From Mycoplasma zalophi (GTDB lineage: Bacteria > Bacillota_I > Bacilli_A > Mycoplasmatales > Metamycoplasmataceae), in the NCBI RefSeq assembly GCF_025486335.1, contig NZ_JAOOPZ010000001.1:124001-188000 (forward strand): a stretch of 64,000 bases of DNA, read 5' to 3'. Below, one piece after another: positions 21,309 through 34,381 of this stretch (its first letter is position 1; each line of letters opens with the position of its first letter). The translations under genes were made by a program, and so were the position numbers. A model generated the notes under the pieces. That model worked only from the letters and a program-made list of their open reading frames with translations. It had not been told where the DNA came from and made no database searches.

Positions 21309-23006
21309 ATGACAATAGAAGATTTAGATGTTGTACCTAATAAAACGGGTGTTTATTTTTGGCTAAATAAATGAAATGAAATAATTTATATAGGTAAAGC
21401 AAAAAATTTACAAAAACGAATGAAACAATACTTTTTAGGTTCAATAAATAGCTACAAAACTACAAAACTTGTAGAAGAAATTGCAAGTTTTGAATTTAAT
21501 ATTTTTGCAAACGAAAAAGAAGCGCTTATTTTTGAACAACTATCAATTCAAAAACATAAACCAAGATATAACATTTTGTTGCTAGATGATAATAAATACC
21601 CTTATTTAAAAATAAAAATTTTAGATAAAAAACTACTGATTCAAAGAGCTTTTTATTATAAAAAAGAGCCTAATGCTATATATTATGGACCTTTACCTCT
21701 TGGATATGGAGTAACGGATTTAAAAAAATATTTTGAATCTAAATATTTGTATAAAAATGGCTTAAAAATTGAACATTTTAGTCAAGAATATCTTAAACAA
21801 GTTTTTTTAGAAATTAAAGAAATATTGCATTTTAAAGATAAAAAGTTTTTATTGGAATTAGAAAATAATATGCAAATAGCTGCTGAAAACTTTTTATTTG
21901 AACAAGCCAATATTTACAAGAAAGTGATTGAACTTGTTTCTAAAATGCAAGAAAATCAAGTAATTGAATTGCAAAATTACGAAAATTTTGATGCTTTTTT
22001 CTTTATAAAAAAAGATACTTACATTGTACTTAGTGTCGCAAATTACCGTTATGGTACACTTTTAAATACTTCAACAACTGCAATACATGAAATTTTTAAT
22101 TTTGAAGAAACTATTAACTCTTTTTTAAATGTTTATTATTTAAAAAATGAAATACCAGAAACAGTGCTTTTTACACATGACATAAAACAATTTAACTTAG
22201 ATATTACACAAAAAACCAAATTAAAATATCCTGAAAAAGGTATTTTTAATAAAATTCTTTTAAATCTTGAACAAAATACAGTAAATAAGGCTGATATTGA
22301 AATAAATAAATTAAATATTTTGGAATCAAAAACTATTATAAATATTGAAAAATTAGCAAAAATACTTGAATCAAATTCTTTAAGAGATATTGTAATAATT
22401 GACAACAGTCACTTGCAGAACACCAACCCTGTTTCAGCAATTTTAAGAATAATTGATGGTAAATTATACAAAAGCGAAAGAAGATTTTTTAATCTAGAAA
22501 TAAACGAAAGCCGTAAAGCCGATGTTGAATACATGAAACAAGGAATATCAAAATTTATTAAGTTAAATCCCGATAATATCCCTAATTTAATCATAGTAGA
22601 TGGTGCTTTTAGTCAAGTTAATGAAATTAAAAAAGTTCTTAATAAATACAATTGGCATTCAAAAGTTATCGGATTAGTAAAAAATGATAAACATAAAACT
22701 GATCATATAGTTACTGATTTAAATAAAGTAATAAAAATAACAGATATAGATTTATTTAATTTTTTAGCAAATATACAAATTGAAGTAGATAAGTTTGCTA
22801 AACAAAAACATTCTAAAAAATCAAATAGTTCTAGTTTTCAAGGTTTTTTAACACAAATTAAAGGTATTGGAAACAAAACAGAAGAAAAGTTATTATCTTT
22901 TTTTGGCTCATACAATAATATTTATAATTCTTCATTTGAACAACTAACAAAAGTAGTGTCAAATGAAATTGCTCAAAAAATTAAAAAATACTTAGAAAAT
23001 CATTAA
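21309..23006 (+). CDS. uvrC: UvrABC excinuclease subunit C
   Basis: UvrC makes both incisions around a DNA lesion in nucleotide excision repair. The 565-aa product has an N-terminal GIY-YIG domain (GVYFWLNKWNEIIYIGKAKN, residues about 14-33). A UvrB-binding UVR-like segment lies near residue 190-215 (AAENFLFEQANIYKKVIEL). An RNase H-like UvrC domain (IIDNSHLQNTNPVSAI, VEYMKQGISKF, NLIIVDGAFSQVNEI) and C-terminal helix-hairpin-helix repeats (IKGIGNKTEEKLLSFFGSY) follow. The start at 21309 is needed to include the GIY-YIG domain, which needs TGA read as Trp. Confidence 0.95.
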
Positions 23007-23124
23007 TAATTAAATTATTTAATATAATAAGTTTTTAGTAAAAAATAAAATATGAGTTAAAATTAACTTCAAAACATTTCAGAATGTTACTTTTTTTAAT
23101 GTCATAATTTTTTTTGTGCTAAAA

Positions 23125-23130
23125 TATAAT
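23125..23130 (+). promoter_or_regulatory. -10 box of tRNA-Arg
   Basis: TATAAT lies 16 bases before the mature tRNA 5' end. The rest of 23007-23146 is AT-rich spacer in which I see nothing else. Confidence 0.55.
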
Positions 23131-23146
23131 TACACAATAAAAAAGT

Positions 23147-23223
23147 GGTCGCGTAGCTCAGCTGGATAGAGTACGTGCCTTCTAAGCATGTGGTCGTGGG
23201 TTCGAGTCCCGCCGCGATCGCCA
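23147..23223 (+). tRNA. tRNA-Arg (anticodon UCU)
   Basis: A 77-base cloverleaf with encoded CCA. The acceptor stem is GGTCGCG/CGCGATC, the D arm GCTC/GAGT, and the anticodon stem CGTGC/GCATG with loop CTTCTAA, giving anticodon TCT, which reads AGA, the dominant Arg codon here. The T arm is GTGGG-TTCGAGT-CCCGC. A long T run follows as terminator. Confidence 0.98.
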
Positions 23224-23335
23224 TTTTTTTTATTTTCGGGAACTTTTTATATATTTTTATTTAAATTTTTTGTATTTAATTGTTAAAGAATTATAATTTT
23301 ATTATTATATATAAATGAAACAAAAAGAGGAAATT

Positions 23336-24319
23336 ATGAAAATATATTTAGGAAAAAGTTTTTCTCCTTATATTACTTTACCTTATGAACAAGCCTTAAT
23401 GGAAGATACAGAATTAACTGAAGATATAGTTTATTTTTATCAACATGAAAATGCAATTATTATTGGTAGAAATCAAAATGTATTTGAAGAAGTTAAAGTA
23501 GATGAATTAGAAAAACACAAAATAGAATTAGCAAGAAGATTAAGTGGTGGTGGAGCTGTTTATCACGATTTAGGAAATATTAATTTCTGTTTTATCACTC
23601 AAAAAGATAAAAACCAAAGCTATGAAAAATTCTTAACACCTATTTTAGATTATTTAAAAAGTTTAGGTGTAAATGCTTATTTCAAGGGGCGTAATGATTT
23701 AGTTATAGATGATAAAAAATTCTCAGGAAATGCACAATACATTTTAGGAAATAAAATTTGTCACCACGGAACTATATTATTTGATGCAAACTTAGAAAAA
23801 TTAGGTCAATTTTTAATTCCCTCAAAATTAAAAATGGAATCAAAAGGTATTAAAAGCGCTCGTCAGCGTGTTACAAATGTAATTGACGTACTAGAAAATA
23901 GAATTTCAGTTGAAGAATTTATTAAAGGTATGATTAGTTTTTTTGAAAAACATTACAATGGTAAGGTTGAAGAATTACCTGAAAAATACCAACCAAGAGT
24001 AAAAGAAATTAGCGATTACGTACAAACAAAAGAATGATTATTTAAAAAACAATTTCCATTTTCAGTTTCAAATGAAGCAAAATATACTACAGGAATACTG
24101 AAAGTTAAATATTCAATAAAAGAAGCTCGTTTTGAAAATATAGTATTTGAAGGGGACTTTTTAGCTCTAACCGATCACTCAGAAGTAACTAAAAAGTTAA
24201 TAAATTCTGAATATAATAAACAAGAAACAAGAAAAATATTAAAGAGTTTTGATAATTTATCTGAAATGTTTGGTGGTTTAGATATCGAAGAAATTATTTT
24301 AACTATTTATGGAGAATAA
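23336..24319 (+). CDS. lplA: Lipoate-protein ligase A
   Basis: LplA activates lipoate with ATP and attaches it to a Lys of lipoyl domains such as that of pyruvate dehydrogenase E2. The 327-aa product has RRLSGGGAVYHDLGNINFCF, the lipoate/adenylate-binding RRxxGGGAVxHD motif. It also has NDLVIDDKKFSGNAQY with the catalytic Lys, and a C-terminal accessory domain. The upstream in-frame ATG at 23315 is rejected because AAAGAGG lies just before 23336. It heads an operon with the hydrolase and a small membrane protein, overlapping the next gene by 11 bases. Confidence 0.94.
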
Positions 24320-25088
24320 TACTTTTATAAATTTATTAGGCGAAAAAATTCATGTTTATGTAGAAAGCACAAATAAAAAAAATAAAGTGTTGCTACTGCA
24401 TGGATTCAATTCGTCTTTTAATATATATAAAAATTTAATAAATGAAAAAGATCGAAATTTTGATATTGCAACTTTCGATTTTCCGGGCTGTGGATTAAGT
24501 TCTTATAATAACAAAATAAATTTAGAGTTGTATAAATTAATAACAATTGAATTTATAAAAAAATACAACTTACAAAATTGTGTAATTATTTCACATAGTT
24601 TAGGAGCAATAAGTGCACTAGAAGCACTTAAAAATAATTTTGCTCAATATGCTATATTAACCAGTCCTTTTAATTATTTTTTAAACTTAGAATCATTTAT
24701 AAAAAATAATACACCTACAAAAGAATTAATAAAAATACAAAAAAATAACAACCAAAACACAGAATTAAAAGCAAAAATAACTAAAAAGCTTGATTTTGCT
24801 AAAAATTTAATAAATTCATCTAGGTTTAAGAATTTATTAGCCCAAGAAATGCTAAATAAAAAATATGTTCAAAATCAAGTCAAACCCTTGTATTTTTTAT
24901 CTGATAAATATTCAATTGTAACTGGAACTATTGATTTAATTGTTCCATTACTAAGTTGTAAACAATTGGCAACAAATACTAATAAAGAGTTACTTACTTT
25001 TAAATATTCACATAAATTTTGACAAAATATTTCCAATATGGATTTACAAATTTTAATTGAACTGATAGAAAGGTCTTTTAGTGCTTAA
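24309..25088 (+). CDS. Alpha/beta hydrolase
   Basis: This 259-aa cytoplasmic protein has the alpha/beta-hydrolase fold. KVLLLHGFNSSFNIYK supplies the oxyanion-hole HG, DFPGCGLSS follows, and the nucleophile elbow is SHSLGA (Ser in GxSxG-like context with the first Gly replaced by Ser). A late YSHKFW probably supplies the catalytic His. The substrate is unknown: esterase, lipase and thioesterase are all possible. Coupling to lplA and the next gene suggests co-expression but does not prove a lipoate-related role. Confidence 0.83.
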
Positions 25089-25491
25089 TAAAAACTTAAA
25101 AAATTGACACAAACACAAAAAAATTCACAAATGATTGTATCTTCTTTTTATTGTAATAATTTTTGTAGAATTTATAAGTTCTATTCTTTTGTTAGCCCTT
25201 TTAAAAGTTTCTTCACAATGAATAATTAATATAAGTTTTTTAAGTATTTTTGTTTTAATAATGTCGCTTATTTTATGATTTTTATTTAATTTAATATATG
25301 CAAGAAAAAAATTAAAATACTATTACATTTATTTATATTTTTATCATAAAAATATTAATTATATAAATAAATTAAGAGGTTTATATTTTCCTTTTAAATA
25401 TTTTGAACAAGATTTTTTAGAAACAAAAAATTATTTAAAATTGCTGATAAAAAATAGTGATTTAGAACTTTATAATAAAATGTTTGAATAA
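25081..25491 (+). CDS. Small two-helix membrane protein
   Basis: A 136-aa frame starting with GTG at 25081, inside the end of the hydrolase gene, with AGAAAGG upstream. A basic, His/Lys-rich N-terminus precedes two transmembrane helices (LYLLFIVIIFVEFISSILLLAL and ISFLSIFVLIMSLILWFL), then a Tyr-rich cytoplasmic tail (KLKYYYIYLYFYHKNINYI). Layout resembles half of the membrane protein at 33514-34350. Function unknown. Confidence 0.65.
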
Positions 25492-25492
25492 T

Positions 25493-25518
25493 AAAAAAAG
25501 TGCGAACGCACTTTTTTG
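25493..25518. terminator. Bidirectional terminator
   Basis: AAAAAAGTGC/GCACTTTTTT stem with a GAAC loop between the convergent lplA and eno operons. Confidence 0.88.
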
Positions 25519-25520
25519 TT

Positions 25521-25802
25521 TTATTTTTCTTTATTTTTTAATAATTCTTGTTTTCTTACTTTTAAATATAAACTAGCAAAAACTATTGTTAAAATACATG
25601 TAACAGCACCAACAGTTCCGGTGGTTATATAAGAAATTCTAAGTATGTAGCCTCAAGATAAGGCTCATCCAAATTGATCTCATCCACCTTCACTTTTAGA
25701 TCCTGAAAACATTATAGCGATTAAAATTATTGTGGTTAGTAATAATATTGCGCTTATAATAGCAAAACTAATAAATAGTTTCTTTAAGGTTGATTTTTTC
25801 AT
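25521..25802 (-). CDS. 93-aa membrane protein downstream of enolase
   Basis: Two hydrophobic helices (FISFAIISAILLLTTIILIAIMF and YITTGTVGAVTCILTIVFASLYL) are separated by a Gly/Trp-rich loop SGSKSEGGWDQFGWALSWGY. The tail is basic. AGAGG within the end of eno serves as ribosome-binding site, and the spacing to the eno stop is six bases, so the two form an operon. I considered SecG but the loop does not fit. Function unknown. Confidence 0.75.
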
Positions 25803-25808
25803 TTTATA

Positions 25809-27197
<1,389 letters not shown>

Positions 27198-27301
27198 TCA
27201 TTTTTTATTTATTATACTTATATAATATAATATATTTATTATAAACGTATTAAAAAACAATAATATTTAACAAGAATTTAATATTCTTATTAAGGAAACA
27301 A

Positions 27302-27991
27302 ATGAATGAACAAGAAGCCAAGGATTTTATAGATAAAATTCAAGAATTAAAAAATAGTGATGCTATTTTAGCTTTATATGATTTACATCAAAAAATAATT
27401 AACAATCCTTTATCAAAGCATACTGCTGTATTTAGAGAAATGGAAAGAGATTTAACCATTTTTATATTAAAAGAGTGAGAACAAACCACATCGTCTTTAC
27501 AAACATATAAAATGATTAAAACTATTCAAAATATACAAATTGATTATTATTTTATGATTATGTATAATCAATTAAAATTAAGAGATTTAAAAGAATTTGC
27601 ACATGAATTTCAGTATTTTTTCAGTATGGATGAACAAAATGATCTGCTTTTGACATTGATTTATAATTTATTACATTCTCAAAAAATAGATTTTAATTTT
27701 AAATTTAATGATTTAATAATAAATCCTTCAAAATTAAAAAATATTGAAGATAATAATGAATTAAAGGAAATAGAAAAGAAAATTCACACCCATTATGAAA
27801 AAAATCCAAGTGAAGCAAAAATAGCAATACAAGTATTTAGTAAATATATTACTTCATACTGAATAGATATAATTTTTGAAAAAAATATTATAAGTCCAAA
27901 AATCATTGAAAATGTTACTGATTTCTTATTGGGCAAAAAAACAATTGAAGATTTAAATGCACAAGAAAAACAGTTGGCAGAAAAATTTTAA
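27302..27991 (+). CDS. Hypothetical helical protein
   Basis: A 229-aa, charged, soluble, almost entirely helical protein without signal or membrane segment. It starts MNEQEAKDFIDKIQELKNSD and has AAGGAA upstream. Internal HYEKNPSEAKIAIQVFSKY and a Glu/Lys-rich tail are visible but I recognise no domain. The N-terminus resembles short YlbF-like helical proteins (DFIDKIQELKNSDAILALYDLHQKI), which is only a guess. It sits just upstream of tig on the same strand. Confidence 0.75.
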
Positions 27992-28036
27992 AAATTATTA
28001 TATAATTTATAAATATCACACATCAAAGGAGTAAAA

Positions 28037-29368
28037 ATGATCGATAGAAAAATTAACAAAGATACTTCAGAATTAGTTATTACTGTTGAAGTTGATAGCA
28101 AAATCTGAAAAGAACAACAAGAAAAAAGTTTAAATAAACTACGTAAAGAAGTTCAAGTAAAAGGGTATAGAAAAGGAAAAGTGCCAGCAGAAGTTGCAGA
28201 TAAACACATTAGTAGTGAACAAGTAAAAGGTGCAGCACTAAAAGGTACTTTAGATGGAGCTATAAAATTAGCAGCAGAAAAAGTTACTGATGACGACTTT
28301 GTTTTGGATAGTGCGGAATACCACATTAAAGAAATTTCAGATGATAATATTACAATAGAATTCATATATCCATTACTTCCTGAAATTAAACTAAATGATT
28401 ATAAGAATTTAAATGTTAAATTAGATAGCATAGAAGTTTCAGAAGAAGATGTCAAAACTCAACTAAAAACCTTACAAACAAAAAACGCTGTTTTATACGA
28501 AGTAGAAGAAGAAAAAATTGAAGATGGTGATCGTGTAAACTTTGACTTCAAAGGATTTATTGATGGTGAAGCATTCGACGGTGGAGAAGCTGAAGGATTC
28601 CAATTAGAAATTGGATCAAAATCATTTATAGCAGGATTTGAAGATGCTTTAAAACAATTTAAAAAAGGTGATGAAGGCAGTTTTGAAGTTACATTCCCTG
28701 AAAATTACCACATGGAACACCTAAGAAACAAAGTTGCAACTTTTAAAGTTAAAATTAACAAAATTGAAAGAGCTCAACTTTCAGAAGTAAATGAAGATTT
28801 TATTAAAGAAATAAATATTGAAAACGTTACAACACTTGAAGAATTAAATGATTATTTAAAAGATTTAACAAAACGTGAAAAAATTGAAAAAGCTAAAGAA
28901 AAATTCACAACTGAAATATTTAACAAAATCGTTGAAGAATCAGAATATCCATTACCAAGTGCAATTATTCGTAAAGAAATGCAAGCTTACTACAAACGTT
29001 TTGAAGATTCATTAAAACAACAGGGTGTTAATGTTGAACAATACTTAGAAGTTACAAAATCAACAAAAGAAAAACTTTCATTAGAAATCAATGCAGAAGT
29101 TGTAAGAAACCTAAAAGTTTCATTTACATACACACAATTAGCTAAAGATGAAAATATCAAATTAAATGATGAAGATTATACTTTAGAATACAAAAAATTA
29201 TCTGATTTATACAAAATGCCTGTCGAAGAAATTGAAAAATACATTACAAAAGAACAAATTCAAATTCCACTAATAAACCAAAAAATTGTTGCTACATTAG
29301 CAAAATACAATGATCCAGAAAATTACAAAACATACTTTGGTGATATTTTAGAAACCAAAGCTGAATAA
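28037..29368 (+). CDS. tig: Trigger factor
   Basis: Trigger factor is the ribosome-bound chaperone and peptidyl-prolyl isomerase that meets nascent chains. The 443-aa product has an N-terminal ribosome-binding domain with VKGYRKGKVPAEVADKH (the GFRxGKxP signature). The FKBP-type domain is in the middle (EDGDRVNFDFKGFIDGEAFDGG, QLEIGSKSFIAGFEDAL), and a C-terminal helical cradle follows. AAAGGAG precedes the ATG. It has its own terminator. Confidence 0.97.
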
Positions 29369-29370
29369 TT

Positions 29371-29397
29371 AAATTGGGAGTATTTCCCAATTTTTTT
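29371..29397 (+). terminator. tig terminator
   Basis: AAATTGGGA/TCCCAATTT stem with a 5-base loop and T run. Confidence 0.88.
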
Positions 29398-29398
29398 A

Positions 29399-29423
29399 TA
29401 AAAAAATAAGCATATAAATGCTC
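29399..29423 (-). terminator. Terminator of the CNNM/CBS gene
   Basis: On the minus strand AGCAT/ATGCT with a 4-base loop is followed by TATTTTTTT, immediately after the stop of the CNNM/CBS gene. Confidence 0.6.
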
Positions 29424-29426
29424 ACT

Positions 29427-30713
29427 TTATAAAATATTGATTTCATAAATTGTTGTTTGATTAGTTTTACCAGATTTTATTACTTTGAATGAAATTTCTT
29501 CTTGATAAATAAATTTTTCTGTTTTGTTTAATTTATGTCCATTTTTAAGGGTTATTCAATTTGCTAATTCCATATCTGATTCTTCATCAGAAAGTTCAAT
29601 TTCAATTTCAAGTTGTTTGAATAATGTTTTTATATCAACGTCACCATTTGCTCTTGATTTTTCTAATGAAATTTCATATATTTCTTCATCTGTATCGTAT
29701 TCATCATAAATTTCACCAACTAATTCTTCTAAAATATCTTCAATGGTGATAATTCCTTTTACTTCATCTGAAGTATTATTTTGAGTAACAAATGCCATTT
29801 GACTACGATTTAATCTCATCTTTTCTAATGCTTTTGATAAACTCATATTAACCGTAACATTAGGAATTTTTTTAAGATAATTTATAACTTTTCCTTGTTT
29901 TAATAAAAATATATCCTTTAATAAAACAATACCAATAAATTTATTATTTTTTCTAATTGGTAAACGAGAATATTGTGTTTCATTAAAAATATTTAAAGCT
30001 TCTTTTATATTTGCAGATGATTCAATAAATGAAACATCCTTTAATCTAATGTAGTGGCTTAAAACTTTTGTTGAATCTAAATCTAGTGCATTTTGAGTTA
30101 ATTTAGCTTCTTTTGTTTCTAAAACTCCCTCATCATTTGCTATATTTAGCATTGATTTTATTTCTTCTTCACTATTTGTAACTAAAACTTTTTTTCCAAG
30201 TTTTGAGATAAAGAAAGTAATTGGATAAGTTAAAATGTATCAAAAGTGAATAAAATAAACTGCAAATTTTAAAAATCCGACTGTATGCGACTTTGCAATT
30301 AGTTTAGGGAATATTTCACTAAATACCACAATAATTGGTGTTAAAATAGCCGTTGAAATTATAGGAATCAGCTGACTATTTGCACCAATTCATATACCTA
30401 AAATATATGAAGTTAGTGCTGATGATCCAATATTTACTAAATTGTTTACAAACAAAATAGTGCTTAGTGTTTGATTAAAAGATAGATAGTGTTTTTTTAT
30501 TAATTTCGCACCTTTTTCTTTTTTTTCTAACATATTTTCTATTTTTGCTAAATTTAAAGAAGTATATGCTGTTTCTGAACCAGAGATAATTGCAGATGTA
30601 ATTAATAATAAAATTAAAACAATTAATAATGTAATTTGTAAAAATAAATTGTTATTTGATATTTGCTCAATATTTTCTAATCCATAAAGGTTCTTCGGGG
30701 ATTCTTCTAACAT
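29427..30713 (-). CDS. CNNM/CorC-type transporter with CBS domains (hemolysin C family)
   Basis: This 428-aa membrane protein has a DUF21/CNNM domain of about four helices (LQITLLIVLILLLITSAIISGSETAYTSL contains the conserved SGSETA). Two CBS domains follow (around VLSHYIRLKDVSFI and NVTVNMSLSKALEKM with GIITIEDILEELVGEI). A C-terminal CorC-like domain completes it. CNNM/CorB proteins are linked to magnesium transport; the hemolysin name is historical. The in-frame ATG at 30725 is less likely because AAGGAAAAC directly precedes 30713. It is divergent from RNase J. Confidence 0.9.
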
Positions 30714-30878
30714 GTTTTCCTTCATTTTCTAAATAATTTATATTGTAATTATATAAAATAACTTAATTTTTATCAACATAATATTTTAAATTTTTAAAAT
30801 TGTTTTTTCTTTGTTATAATACTATTATTATTTATAATAATAATTTCTTGTATTTCAAAAAAATAATTAGGAGAAAAA

Positions 30879-32786
30879 ATGATACCAACCAAGTTATGGG
30901 GAATGGGCGGATTTCAAGAAATTGGTAAATCAACCCTTGCAATTGAACACAATAACAAAATATTTATATTAGACAACGGAATTAAGTTTCACGATTCTTT
31001 TACAACAGGAATAAAAGGTTCTATACCCGACTACACTTATTTAAAAGATAACCAAGAAAAAGTAATGGGTGTTTTCATAACTCATGGTCATGAAGACCAT
31101 ATCGGTGGGATACCATATTTAGTCCAGCAAGTTGATGTAAAACGTATATATGCGCCAAGATTAGCTATACAATATTTAAAATTAAAATTTGCAGATTTTA
31201 AAATTAAAGTTAACGTTGAATTTATTGAACTTGAAAGAGATTCTAAATATATTTTTGATGATGTTGTTGTCGATGTTTGAACAGCTCAACACTCAATTCC
31301 CGATGCTTTTGGAATAAGATTTACAACACCAAATGGTTCTATTATGTGTACTGGAGATTTCCGTTTTGACTACACACCTATTGGAAACTTAACTGATTTT
31401 TCTAAATTAGAACAAATTGGTAATGAAGGGCTTGATATTTTATTAAGTGACTCAACAAATGCAATGAGACCAAACCACTCTCCTTCTGAATCAGATATTT
31501 TAAAAGACATAAAAAAACATATGGAAGCCGCAACAAAAAAAGTTATTATAACTGCATTTGCTTCAAATTTAACAAGAGTTAAAGTAATAATAGAGCTTGC
31601 TGCAAGTATGAATAAAAAAGTTGTTGCTTTTGGAAGAAGTATGGTTCAAAGTGTTCAAATTGGAAGAAGATTAGGATATATTGATGTTCCTGATGATGTT
31701 TTTATTGATAAAAAACAAATTTCTAAATATCAAGACAATGAATTATTGGTTCTAACCACAGGTTCACAAGGTGAAGAAATGGCCGGACTTGCTAAAATGT
31801 CAATGTCAAAACATCCACAAATTGATATCAAAAAAGGTGATGTTATTATTTTTAGTTCAAGTCCAATTCCAGGAAATAGATCAAAAATTGAATTATTAGT
31901 TAACAGACTTTATAAATTAGGTGCAATAATAAAAGAAAATGGTGTTGATGGTTATTTACATACATCAGGTCACGCTTACAAAGATGAACACAAAACTATT
32001 TTTAAATTAACAAAACCTAAGTATTTTATGCCTTATCATGGTGAGTATAGAATGAGTGTTGTTCATGGTTACACAGCAACTGAATGCGGTGTTAAAAAAG
32101 AAAATGTTGTTATTGCAAAAATGGGTGAAGTATATCAATTATTAGATCATAAGTTAAGTTTAACTGATCAAAGAATTCATATCGGACCGGTATTTATTGA
32201 TGGTGAAATTGTTTCAAAAATTAATTCAAATATTTTAAAAGAAAGAATGGAATTAGCTGCAAATGGATTTGTACACGTAATTGTTGCTATTAATAAAGAA
32301 AAAAATATAATTTTAGGAAAACCTAGAATTGTAAGTCGTGGTGCTTTTTATGTAAAAAATTCTACTGAATTAGTTGATGAAGCTAAAAGATTAGTTCACT
32401 CTGCTATTTTATATACAATAAGAAACAAAAAAGACTGAACTATTCCCGAATTAAAACAATTAATAAAAGATAGATTAGAGCCTTTCTTTTACAAGGAAAA
32501 AAGACGTAATGTAGTTGTTGTTTCAACAATACTAATGGCCGATGGATTAAAAAAACAAATAAATAACACTTCAAAAAATAATAAAACAAAAACAACAAAA
32601 GATACAAAACTAAAACAAACAAAACCCAAAACCAAAAAAGTTACTAAAAAAGTTGATGAAACAAAAACAGAAACAAAAAAACTCAAAACAAAGAAACCTA
32701 AAACAGAGAAAAAGGTTTCAAAAACTAAAAACCCAAAAGTTAAAAACAATAAAGCTGTAGATAAAAAACCAAAGGAAAAATCATAA
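30879..32786 (+). CDS. rnj: Ribonuclease J with a Lys-rich C-terminal tail
   Basis: RNase J is a metallo-beta-lactamase-fold nuclease with endo- and 5'-exonuclease activity, central to mRNA decay and rRNA maturation. The 635-aa product has HGHEDHIGG (zinc motif from residue 69), CTGDFRFD, and SDSTNAMRPNHSPSE. The beta-CASP part includes ITAFASNLTRVK and SGHA. After about residue 555 a tail of some 80 residues is almost only Lys, Thr, Asn, Pro and Val, highly basic and presumably disordered, possibly RNA- or ribosome-binding. AGGAG precedes the ATG. The terminator stem overlaps the last codons. Confidence 0.95.
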
Positions 32787-32801
32787 AATCCTTTGGTTTT
32801 T
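32764..32801. terminator. Terminator overlapping the end of RNase J
   Basis: AAAAACCAAAGGA/TCCTTTGGTTTTT, 12-13 bp, with the stop codon in the loop. The A/T flanks make it usable in both directions, serving recO as well. Confidence 0.85.
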
Positions 32802-33459
32802 AAATATAAGTGTTTTCTTCTAAAAAGTTTCAAAGTTCTTCAAATATTTGTCTGATATAAGATTTGTTAAAATTTGCTTGATAATCATCAAAATCTTTGT
32901 TTAAAAAATAAACCGACTTTAAATATTCTATTTCTTTTGTTTTATTTGAGTGTTTAAAACATAAATATCCACCTTGATAAAACTCAAAATCTATTATGTT
33001 ATCTTTTCTTTGGCAAACTACACACCCTTTATAGTTGGGATAAATTCCAAAACAATGTAGTGACTGATTTAAAATATATAAAAATATTTTGTAGTCATTA
33101 CCATGGCCAAATAAATTAAACAAATGAAAACAAGTATCCGTCACTAAATAAAAATTTTCTTTTACAGCATTTAATAGTTTTAAAAGATTTATAACCACTC
33201 TTTTGTCAGTATCTAAATTAAAAAAAATTAGTGTGTTGGCTTTTTTAAGTTTAGATACTTTTGTTGCAAGTCTAGCTTCAAAAATTTCTACTTCTATAAG
33301 ATTTAAAAGTTGTAAAGCAACTCTATTTTTTGATAATGGTTTTTGTGTTCCTTTTGCTAAAAAAGTTATTTTTTTAGAAGGTGTTAATATTGTTACTATT
33401 TCATCTGCATCAGCATACAGTTGTTTATTTATTACAATGCCTCTATATATTTTTTCCAT
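32800..33459 (-). CDS. recO: DNA repair protein RecO
   Basis: RecO helps load RecA on SSB-coated DNA with RecR. The 219-aa product has an N-terminal OB-fold (GIVINKQLYADADEIVTILT, FLAKGTQKPLSK). The C-terminal helical domain holds a zinc-type motif (GCVVCQRKDN with C-F-K-H later), similar to firmicute RecO. It is convergent with RNase J. A TATAAT six bases before the ATG and the lack of a ribosome-binding site indicate a leaderless mRNA. Confidence 0.88.
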
Positions 33460-33465
33460 ACATAA

Positions 33466-33471
33466 ATTATA
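33466..33471 (-). promoter_or_regulatory. -10 box of recO giving a leaderless mRNA
   Basis: On the minus strand TATAAT, six bases, then ATG (33459). The spacing is identical to that of uvrC and the 7300 lipoprotein. Confidence 0.55.
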
Positions 33472-33498
33472 AAAAGAAAAAAATATAATTTTATTTAT

Positions 33499-33504
33499 TA
33501 TAAT
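33499..33504 (+). promoter_or_regulatory. -10 box of the 33514 membrane protein gene
   Basis: TATAAT lies nine bases before the ATG, so the leader would be only about three bases long. No ribosome-binding site is seen. Confidence 0.5.
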
Positions 33505-33513
33505 TTTATTAAC

Positions 33514-34350
33514 ATGAAATCAGTTAAACGCACATTACTTTACTACCGTATAATCATGCCAATTTTATGAGTTGGTATTTTTTCTATGTGAATAATTTTA
33601 TATTTTGAGCCCGCTTTTGTTGAAACACCATTTTCAACTGCAATGACTCCATTTTTAGTATTGTTACTGTGATTTTGTTATAAAATACTAAAATTGACTA
33701 AATATAAAAGAACATTAGAGATGTATTATATTCAAAAACTTTATCATAAAAAACATAATAAATTTCTTGCTTTTTATGTGAAGTTGTTAATTGGATGATA
33801 TGAATACGACAAATTAATCAGTGAAATAAATAATTATCAATCACTAGAAAAAATTATTGATAATTATTCAAAATACACAAAACAAGAAGAATTATTCAAA
33901 ACAAAAAAATTAAATAATAGTACTATAGAAACAAATTTATATAAATCAAAAGTTTTATATAAAGCATGTATTGTCTTAAGTTGAACATTTTTATTAATTC
34001 CATTTTTATATTTGTTATTTACAATTGCAGTTTTTGGTTTTTTAGCTCCACTTGAAGAAAATATTGTTAAAACAAACAAACCTTATAACTATATAATGCA
34101 CTGAGTAATTCCAAGTATTATGACAGCTGTGATACTTGTTAAAAAAATTTTAGTTAAATATGTATTTGTGAAATATTATTTACTATACATTTATTCAGTA
34201 TATACAAAAGAAAATCAAGAATATCTTTTACATCTTTGAAGATTTAAAAATGATGAGTTTTTGGTATTTGTTAAAAATATTAAATTAAACCGCAGCACAA
34301 AAACAATTGCTGGTGAAATATATTTTTTAAATAAAAAAATTACTCTTTAA
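33514..34350 (+). CDS. Four-helix membrane protein of unknown function
   Basis: This 278-aa protein appears to be an internal duplication. Each half has two hydrophobic helices (PILWVGIFSMWIILYF and TPFLVLLLWFCYKIL; ACIVLSWTFLLIPFLYLLF and WVIPSIMTAVILV). Each pair is followed by a basic, Tyr-rich segment (TLEMYYIQKLYHKKHNKFL; VFVKYYLLYIYSVYTKEN). No catalytic motif is recognised. The two-helix-plus-Tyr-tail unit resembles the 136-aa protein at 25081-25491. Confidence 0.75.
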
Positions 34351-34380
34351 TCAGGACACGAATTCTTGTCCTGATTTTTA
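34349..34380. terminator. Terminator after the four-helix membrane protein
   Basis: AATCAGGACA/TGTCCTGATT stem followed by TTTTTA. Confidence 0.85.
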
Positions 34381-34381
34381 A

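Noticed and set aside
25521-25802. SecG
   Set aside because: It has two helices and a similar length, but the Gly/Trp-rich loop and the basic tail do not match SecG.
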